Source: an uncultured Clostridia bacterium (GTDB lineage Bacteria > Bacillota > Clostridia > Lachnospirales > Anaerotignaceae). From it: 57,832 nt of DNA. Below the pieces are notes generated by a model. The model saw only the letters and a list, made by a program, of their open reading frames with translations. It was not told the DNA's origin and did no database searches. This document shows positions 52,065-57,832 of the stretch, piece by piece; position 1 is the stretch's first letter, and the number at the start of each line of letters is the position of its first letter. The stretch is taken from assembly GCA_910587195.1 (NCBI GenBank), contig CAJUKL010000010.1, positions 1 to 57,832 of the forward strand, written 5' to 3'. A program made the translations under genes and the position numbers.

Positions 52065-52649
52065 ATGATAATTATTGCAGGTCTAGGAAATCCTGGTAAA
52101 CAATATGATAAAACGAAACATAATGTTGGTTTTTGGGTAATTGATAAACTCGCAAAAGAATACAATATTGAAGTAACAAAATTTAAACACAAAGCATTGA
52201 TTGGAGAAGGTAACATTGCAGGGAAAAAAGTGCTTCTTGTCAAGCCACAAACCTATATGAATTTAAGTGGGGAAAGCATTAGAGAAATTATAAAATTTTA
52301 TAAAGTTCCACTAGAGCAATTTTATGTTATCTATGATGACACAAGTTTACCCCTTAGTAATGTACGTATCAGGGAAAAAGGAAGTGCTGGCGGACATAAT
52401 GGCATTAAAAATATTATTGCACATTTAGGTACAGATATCTTTTTGCGCATCAAAGTAGGGATTGGAGAAAAACCAAATGGCTGGGATTTAGCAGACTATG
52501 TACTTGCACCATTTTCAAAAGATGAGGAACCACTTATTTTAAGTGGTGTGGATAAGGCTTACCATGCTGTAGAACTTCTTTTAACCAAAGGGATAAAAGA
52601 AGCGATGAACCAAACAAATCAAAAAAATAAAAGTGAGGTGATTTCTTGA
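52065..52649 (+). CDS. pth: Peptidyl-tRNA hydrolase
   Basis: 194 residues. It recycles peptidyl-tRNA. The signature IIAGLGNPGKQYDKTKHNVGFWVID contains the conserved Asn and the catalytic His (H20 region); LVKPQTYMNLSGES and KGSAGGHNGIKNI complete the active site. The start used has AGAGGTGAC 7 nt upstream and agrees with the family N-terminus. A second in-frame ATG at 52017 has a stronger AGGAGG and would add 16 residues. It overlaps mfd by four bases, the standard pth-mfd pair. Confidence 0.93.
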   Translation: MIIIAGLGNPGKQYDKTKHNVGFWVIDKLAKEYNIEVTKFKHKALIGEGNIAGKKVLLVKPQTYMNLSGESIREIIKFYKVPLEQFYVIYDDTSLPLSNVRIREKGSAGGHNGIKNIIAHLGTDIFLRIKVGIGEKPNGWDLADYVLAPFSKDEEPLILSGVDKAYHAVELLLTKGIKEAMNQTNQKNKSEVIS

Positions 52650-55600
52650 ATACTTTTTTTGAGCCTTTACTAGAATTACAATCCTATCAAAAAATGCTAG
52701 AGGATATTCAACAAAATAAAACACCTGTATTAGCTTCTGGTATGATTGATGTACAGCAAACGCATATGATAGCGGGAATTTGCCATCATTTGCAGCGTCC
52801 TGCTATGATATTAACCTATAACGAATTAAGAGCTCGTGAAATTTATGAAAACTTTTGTTTTTTTCATAAAGATACTTTTTTTTATCCTGCAAAAGACTTA
52901 TTATTTTATAGCGCTGATGTTCATAGTCAAGCAATCACTTGTCAGCGTTTTTGTGTGTTGCATAAATATCTTTCTGGCGAAAAACCATTTGTTGTTCTTT
53001 CTGTAGAAGCCTTACTTGATAAGATGACACCAAAAGATATTTTTTCTTCTTTTGTTATAGAGTTAAAACAGGGAGATGTGGTTGACAGCAAACAGTTATT
53101 GCAAAAGCTGATACTTATGGGATACGAGCGGACAGACTTAGTAGAAGCACCAGGACAATTTGCAGTGAGAGGTGGTATTTTAGACATTTATTCTCCTACT
53201 GCCGAACAAATTTTTCGCATTGAATTTTGGGACAATGAAATAGATTCCATTCGTACTGTTAATATTAATACACAATGTTCTACAGAAAAAATAAACGAAA
53301 TTTCTATTTTCCCTATGAGAGAATTAGTTTATACAAATGAGCTTGCACAAATTGCCATAGAAAAAATTAAAAAAGAATATCAAACAGCATTACAAAAATT
53401 TAAAAATCAGCCTGAATATGCAGAGCGTTTACAAGAAACAACAACACAAGTATTAGAGGCATTAAAGACAGGACAAAATCATAGTAATATTAATAATTAC
53501 ATTCCTTATTTTTATCAAAATCCGGTTAGTCTTTTCTCTTACATTCCAGAAGATACGCTTTTATTTTTTGAAGAACCAGACAAAATACAACAACATATGG
53601 ATGTTATTTTTACAGAATACACAGAAAGCATGAAAGGGCGAATAGAAAAAGGGTATATTCTTCCAACACAAGATTTACTTTTTGATTATGTTCATATTTT
53701 AAAAGAAGCATCTGCTTTTTCAGAAATTCTCTTGACAAAAATATCTCAAAAAACACCTGCTTTTACTGTAAAAGATAGTTTTTTCTTTTCTATTAAATCT
53801 GCACCTGCTTTTCAAAAAAGAATTGATTTATTTTGTAATGAAATCACTGCACTCAAAAAATTAAATTATCGTATTCTTATTTTAGCTGGAGGGCATACTC
53901 GTTGTGAAAGAATGGTAAAAGAATTAGAGGAAAGAAACATTTCTTCTTTTTTTTCAGAAGATTTTGAAAAACCAATTTCCAAAGGTAGTATTATGATAAC
54001 ACCAGGAAAGCTAGGACGAGGGTTTTCCTATCAAGAGATTGGATTTGCTATTTTTTCAGACAAAGAATTCTTTGGAGAAGGAAGCCGGAAAAAAAAGCGT
54101 AGCAAAAGAAAACAAGGAAGTATAATAGAAAATTTTACAGACTTAAAAACAGGAGATTATGTTGTTCATGACAATCATGGAATTGGTATTTTTCAAGGAC
54201 TTGAAAAAATTACAGTAGATGGAATTAATAAAGACTACATGAAAATTTCCTATGCAGATGGCGGAAATCTTTTTGTTCCTGTCAATCAAATGAATTTAAT
54301 TCAAAAATATATTGGCAATTATAGTATTGCGCCAAAATTAAACAAACTAGGGGGAGCAGAATGGGGAAAAGCCAAAACAAAAGCCCGTTCTGCTATTAAA
54401 ATATTAGCACAAGATTTAGTTGCACTTTACGCCAAAAGAGCAGATGCTAAAGGGTTTATCTATTCTAAAGATACTTTATGGCAAAAAGAATTTGAAGAAG
54501 GGTTTCCCTTTGAGGAAACCGAAGACCAATTAGATGCGATTGAAGATGTCAAAAGAGATATGGAAAATGGCAAAGTAATGGATAGGCTGATTTGTGGGGA
54601 TGTTGGTTATGGCAAAACAGAAGTTGCCATTAGGGCAGCTTTTAAAGCAGTACAAGATAACAAGCAAGTTGCTTATTTAGTTCCTACAACTATCCTTGCA
54701 CAGCAACATTATAATACCTTTTTGCAAAGAATGACAAACTATCCTGTGCAAGTAGGGTTACTTTCTCGTTTTCGCACACCAAAACAACAAAAAGAAACCT
54801 TAGAAGGTTTAAAAAATGGACTTATAGATATTGTAATAGGAACACATCGCATTTTATCAAAAGATGTTTCTTTTAAAGATTTAGGATTAATCATTGTAGA
54901 TGAAGAACAACGTTTTGGTGTAGGACACAAAGAAAAATTAAAATCTTTACGAGAAAATGTAAATGTATTAACCTTAACTGCAACTCCTATTCCTCGCACC
55001 CTACACATGAGCTTATCGGGTATTCGCGATATGAGTGTTTTAGAAGAACCGCCACAAGAGCGTTATCCTATTCAAACTTATGTTTTAGAAAGTCATTCTG
55101 CTTTTATCAAAGAAGCCATTCGCAGAGAATTGGCAAGAGATGGACAGGTATACTATTTATTTAACCGTGTGCAATATATTGCAGAAGAAACCTTACGTTT
55201 ACAAAAACTTGTACCAGAAGCAAGAATTCGTTATGCGCATGGACAAATGACAGAAAGAGAGCTTGAAAATATCATGTCAGATTTTATAGAAAAAGAAATA
55301 GATGTTCTTGTCTGTACTACCATTATTGAAACAGGGCTTGATATTTCCAACACAAACACCATTATTATACAAGATGCTGACCGTATGGGACTTTCACAGC
55401 TTTACCAATTAAGGGGACGTGTAGGACGTTCTAATCGAATGGCATATGCTTACTTAATGTATCATAAAGATAAAGTATTACAAGAAGCAGCAGAAAAAAG
55501 ATTGCAAACCATACGAGAATTTACAGAATTTGGTTCTGGTTTTAAAATTGCAATGAGAGATTTAGAAATTAGAGGAGCAGGAAATCTTTTAGGAGCAGAG

Positions 55601-56143
55601 CAGCATGGACATATGGAGGCTATTGGTTATGATATGTATTGTCGTTTATTAGAGGAAGAAATACAAAATACAAAAGGAGAGCCAAAGCAAGAATATTTTG
55701 AAACAACGATTGACCTCAATGTCAATGCTTATATTCCAGATTTTTATATTCAAAATCAACAACAACGTATGGAAATGTATAAAAAAATATCTGCCATTTC
55801 TAGCCAAGAAGATTATTATTCTATTCAAGAGGAACTAGAGGATAGATTTGGAAATTTACCAAAAAGTGCGCAAACACTTTTAGATGTTGTATTGTTAAAA
55901 ACAGAAGCACATCATTTAGATATTCTTTCTATTGCACAAAAATCGAACAGTATTGTATTACAATTAAAACCAGATGCTGCTATAGACCCTGAACGGATTA
56001 CTTCTCTTATTGTCAGCGGCAAAGGAAAATATCTTTTTACAGCAGGTGCTTCTCCCTATCTCACTATCAATATCAACAAAAAAGAAAAAGAAAGTACTTT
56101 ATTAAACAATATTAAAATATTATTACAAGCATTGAAATGCTAG
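52646..56143 (+). CDS. mfd: Transcription-repair coupling factor Mfd
   Basis: 1165 residues, full length. UvrB-homology region (1-350), RNA polymerase-interaction CarD-like domain (about 495-560, TGDYVVHDNHGIGIFQGLEKI), translocase with Walker A GDVGYGKTE (about 650) and DEEQ (about 751), motif RGRVGRS, and the C-terminal TRCF domain (about 1000-1110). Mfd removes stalled RNA polymerase at DNA lesions and recruits UvrA. The start is TTG with GAGGTGA upstream, overlapping the pth stop (TTGA). Confidence 0.96.
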   Translation: MNTFFEPLLELQSYQKMLEDIQQNKTPVLASGMIDVQQTHMIAGICHHLQRPAMILTYNELRAREIYENFCFFHKDTFFYPAKDLLFYSADVHSQAITCQRFCVLHKYLSGEKPFVVLSVEALLDKMTPKDIFSSFVIELKQGDVVDSKQLLQKLILMGYERTDLVEAPGQFAVRGGILDIYSPTAEQIFRIEFWDNEIDSIRTVNINTQCSTEKINEISIFPMRELVYTNELAQIAIEKIKKEYQTALQKFKNQPEYAERLQETTTQVLEALKTGQNHSNINNYIPYFYQNPVSLFSYIPEDTLLFFEEPDKIQQHMDVIFTEYTESMKGRIEKGYILPTQDLLFDYVHILKEASAFSEILLTKISQKTPAFTVKDSFFFSIKSAPAFQKRIDLFCNEITALKKLNYRILILAGGHTRCERMVKELEERNISSFFSEDFEKPISKGSIMITPGKLGRGFSYQEIGFAIFSDKEFFGEGSRKKKRSKRKQGSIIENFTDLKTGDYVVHDNHGIGIFQGLEKITVDGINKDYMKISYADGGNLFVPVNQMNLIQKYIGNYSIAPKLNKLGGAEWGKAKTKARSAIKILAQDLVALYAKRADAKGFIYSKDTLWQKEFEEGFPFEETEDQLDAIEDVKRDMENGKVMDRLICGDVGYGKTEVAIRAAFKAVQDNKQVAYLVPTTILAQQHYNTFLQRMTNYPVQVGLLSRFRTPKQQKETLEGLKNGLIDIVIGTHRILSKDVSFKDLGLIIVDEEQRFGVGHKEKLKSLRENVNVLTLTATPIPRTLHMSLSGIRDMSVLEEPPQERYPIQTYVLESHSAFIKEAIRRELARDGQVYYLFNRVQYIAEETLRLQKLVPEARIRYAHGQMTERELENIMSDFIEKEIDVLVCTTIIETGLDISNTNTIIIQDADRMGLSQLYQLRGRVGRSNRMAYAYLMYHKDKVLQEAAEKRLQTIREFTEFGSGFKIAMRDLEIRGAGNLLGAEQHGHMEAIGYDMYCRLLEEEIQNTKGEPKQEYFETTIDLNVNAYIPDFYIQNQQQRMEMYKKISAISSQEDYYSIQEELEDRFGNLPKSAQTLLDVVLLKTEAHHLDILSIAQKSNSIVLQLKPDAAIDPERITSLIVSGKGKYLFTAGASPYLTININKKEKESTLLNNIKILLQALKC

Positions 56144-56212
56144 GATTTTTTATTTTTCTAGTGTATAATAAAAACTACACATAATTGATTTTAAAATGAA
56201 GCAGGTGCATAC

Positions 56213-57172
56213 ATGAAAAAATTAAAATTTATACTTGCCGTGCTTCTTTGTTTCTCACTGTTTGTCGGTTGCTCAAAGCAAATTGATAGAGAAGACATGA
56301 TTGCAACAGTAGGCGGCAAGGCAATTTCTAAATCAGAATACATGTTATATTTATATGAGGCAACAAGAGATTTTAATGAAATTGGTGGTAACGATATATG
56401 GGAAACAGATTTTGATGGACAATCTGCCGAAGATGTTGTAAAAGAAAGAGCATTTACAACTATGCTCCATATCAAAGTAACAGCAGATAAAGCAAGCAGA
56501 TATAAAGTTTCTCTTTCTGAGGAAGATAAAGCAGTTGCACAAATGCGAGGGGAAGCAGAACTTGCTTCTATGACAGAAGAACAAAAAAACATTGTTTCTC
56601 TTTCCGAAGAAGATGTTTATAAAATTATGGAAGATACTTTATTGTATCAAAAAGTAATAGAAGCTGTTACAAAAGATTATCATGTTTCGGAGGCAGATTT
56701 TAACGCTTATTTCGAGCAAAATAAAGAAATACAAAGAAAAGCATATACAGAATATACCATTAGCGCAATTTCTGTTACAGACCAACAAGCAGCGCAAGAA
56801 GTATTTCAACGCTTTACAGAAGGAGAAGATTTTCAAACATTGTTTCAAACTTATGAAACAAATCCACAGCAAAAACAAACAGGTGGTGTAGTAACAACCT
56901 ATAAGAGTCGTTTAGATTCTTCTTTCGATAGGGACTTTGACTTTGAAGAAGGAGAAATTACAGAACCAATTTCTATTGAAGGTTGTTATGTTGTCATTCG
57001 TATTGATAAAAAATCCATTCCAGATGATACTGCTTTAAAAGAACTTATGCGTTCTGAATATACTTCTTCTATTAAACAGCAAGCATTTACAGATGAACTA
57101 AACCAATGGCTTGCAGATATAGAAATAGAACGAAATGAAGCTGTATGGAATACGATTGAAATGATACCATAA
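56213..57172 (+). CDS. PrsA/SurA-type foldase lipoprotein
   Basis: 319 residues. Lipobox LFVGCSK (Cys20), an N-terminal SurA-like helical domain starting ATVGGKAISKSEYMLYLYEATRDF (about 30-170), and a region matching a degenerate parvulin domain (about 175-265: ISAISVTDQQAAQEVFQRFTEGEDFQTLFQTY...GEITEPISIEGCYVVIRI). The parvulin segment is short and its catalytic motifs are weak, so it may be a chaperone rather than an active isomerase. Position after mfd is common in Clostridia. AGGTG lies 7 nt before the ATG; TATAAT at 56163-56168 may be its -10 box. Confidence 0.83.
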   Translation: MKKLKFILAVLLCFSLFVGCSKQIDREDMIATVGGKAISKSEYMLYLYEATRDFNEIGGNDIWETDFDGQSAEDVVKERAFTTMLHIKVTADKASRYKVSLSEEDKAVAQMRGEAELASMTEEQKNIVSLSEEDVYKIMEDTLLYQKVIEAVTKDYHVSEADFNAYFEQNKEIQRKAYTEYTISAISVTDQQAAQEVFQRFTEGEDFQTLFQTYETNPQQKQTGGVVTTYKSRLDSSFDRDFDFEEGEITEPISIEGCYVVIRIDKKSIPDDTALKELMRSEYTSSIKQQAFTDELNQWLADIEIERNEAVWNTIEMIP

Positions 57173-57186
57173 AAGAGGTGATAGCC

Positions 57187-57222
57187 ATGAGGCTGTGCAT
57201 TGTATTTACTGAAATAGTATAA
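57187..57222 (+). CDS. Possible 11-codon leader peptide
   Basis: A short frame (MRLCIVFTEIV) with a good AGAGGTGAT RBS 4 nt upstream. It overlaps the 5' arm of an inverted repeat that ends at the RBS of the next gene. It may be a translated leader, or a chance frame after the prsA-like gene. Confidence 0.35.
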   Translation: MRLCIVFTEIV

Positions 57223-57242
57223 CAGATAACTATTTCAGTAAA
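57205..57242 (+). promoter_or_regulatory. Perfect 14-bp inverted repeat abutting the esterase RBS
   Basis: TTTACTGAAATAGT (57205-57218) and ACTATTTCAGTAAA (57229-57242), loop 10 nt. The 3' arm runs straight into GGAG, the ribosome binding site of the esterase gene. Confidence 0.6.
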
Positions 57243-57256
57243 GGAGCATATTTATT

Positions 57257-57688
57257 ATGAAATTAAGTGGTACAATATTTTCTAATGTACTTGAAAAAGA
57301 CATAGGTATTACAATTATTACACCAAATGACTTATCAAAACAAAAGCAATATAAAGTAGCCTATGTATTACACAGGCTTTGTGGAAACAACAAAACATGG
57401 TTAGATTATTCTATGTTGCCTGTTTATGCTATAGAAGGTAATACAATCTATGTTTTGCCTGATGCAGAAAGAAGCTTTTACACAAATATGAAATATGGTT
57501 TTCCTTATTTTGACTATATTACAGAAGAATTGCCTCTTATTTGTAAAAACTTTTTTCCTATTTCCTCCCATCAAGAAGATACCATCATACTAGGTGGGTC
57601 TATGGGTGGTTATGGTGCTTTAAAATGCACTTTATCCAAAACAGAACAATATGGAATATGTGGCACTTTTTCTTCCTATTGTTTACTT
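57257..57688 (+). pseudogene. Truncated esterase (EstA/esterase D type), cut by an IS end
   Basis: About 144 family-like residues of an alpha/beta hydrolase. The nucleophile elbow is intact, GGSMGGYGA with S115, and PDAERSFYTNM and YITEELP are typical of tributyrin esterase/S-formylglutathione hydrolase-like enzymes. The family continues for about 100 further residues carrying the catalytic Asp and His; here the frame runs into an insertion-element end at about 57689 and stops at 57715 after nonsense residues. The oxyanion loop also reads LHRLCGNN instead of the usual LHG, which suggests drift. The 3' half may resume beyond the window. Confidence 0.8.
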
Positions 57689-57832
57689 GTGACATACTCC
57701 CACCGCCTATGCTAACGCATAGAGATGGGGGCTTCTCGTTCAATAGTACCAATGTACTAAGCATAAGCGAGCTAACCCCATGTGTCCCACGGTTTTCACG
57801 AATTACTTTCCATTCGTACCTTGGACATTTTA
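57689..57832 (-). mobile_element. Right end of an IS200/IS605-type element (TnpB, omegaRNA region)
   Basis: On the minus strand this stretch carries the conserved wording of the TnpB-distal end: GTGGGACACATGGGG, TTGAACGAGAAGCCCCC, and the terminal hairpin (core CTATGC-TAAC-GCATAG, 57707-57722, closed by CCCACC / GGGGG-type pairing) ending in GGGAGTATGTCAC. In known elements this end is also transcribed as the guide (omega) RNA of TnpB. The element continues past the window. A minus-strand frame with CPRYEWKVIRE near 57827 may be a zinc-finger remnant of tnpB, possibly fused by a deletion to the RNA scaffold. Confidence 0.8.

Overview
The window is AT-rich chromosomal DNA from an anaerobic, endospore-forming Firmicute, most likely a member of the class Clostridia (the gene content fits Lachnospirales, but I cannot name a species). 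The evidence is a complete Rnf ion-pumping complex in the order rnfCDGEAB, an [FeFe]-hydrogenase-like protein, the redox repressor Rex, sporulation and germination genes (spoIIR, sleB, a gerA-type operon, spoVT), a T-box in front of alaS, and a large S-layer-like protein.

Layout. 1-3920: the right end of an integrated mobile element, with an FtsK/SpoIIIE-type ATPase and two tandem Rpn-family nuclease genes. It ends at a 42-nt 3' fragment of a tRNA-Lys(CUU) gene, which I read as the displaced attachment site. 4073-6079: a chemoreceptor. 6286-11257: the rnf operon. 11943-18000: a MocR-type regulator, T-box-alaS, an orphan secreted protein and a TraX-like membrane protein. 18074-23505: rex (with a probable autoregulatory operator), an ABC-F ATPase, a LysO-type lysine exporter split into two genes, a promoter-to-terminator non-coding RNA, an HxlR regulator divergent from a flavin reductase, and a NifX-like protein. 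23827-34697: the elongasome and division-site block maf-mreBCD-pbp2-minCDE-rodA, then mgsA and a DUF1294 gene. 34737-39926: spoIIR-sleB and gerA-type germination genes. 40130-45932: an envelope locus with a TolC-like protein, a small stalk-domain protein and a 1198-residue S-layer-like protein. 45933-47236: a long non-coding stretch with a strong S-layer promoter flanked by 11-bp-spaced repeats, a probable small RNA and a type I toxin-antitoxin module. 47237-57832: spoVT, the hydrogenase-like protein, a NitT/TauT-type ABC transporter, pth-mfd-prsA-like genes, and an esterase gene truncated by the right end of an IS200/IS605-type (TnpB, omegaRNA) element.

The housekeeping genes combine into recognisable units: Rnf with Rex and hydrogenase for redox balance, Mre/PBP2/RodA/Min for cell shape and division, and Ger/SleB/SpoIIR/SpoVT for the spore cycle. 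The less explained material is mostly non-coding: a dispersed family of structured intergenic repeats whose hairpin stems change in a compensatory way, two stand-alone RNA candidates, the toxin/antisense pair, the tRNA-Lys scar and the envelope locus. Other oddities are a methylglyoxal synthase with Glu where the catalytic Asp is expected and a PBP2 with an internal duplication. All family assignments come from reading motifs by eye; no database search was run.
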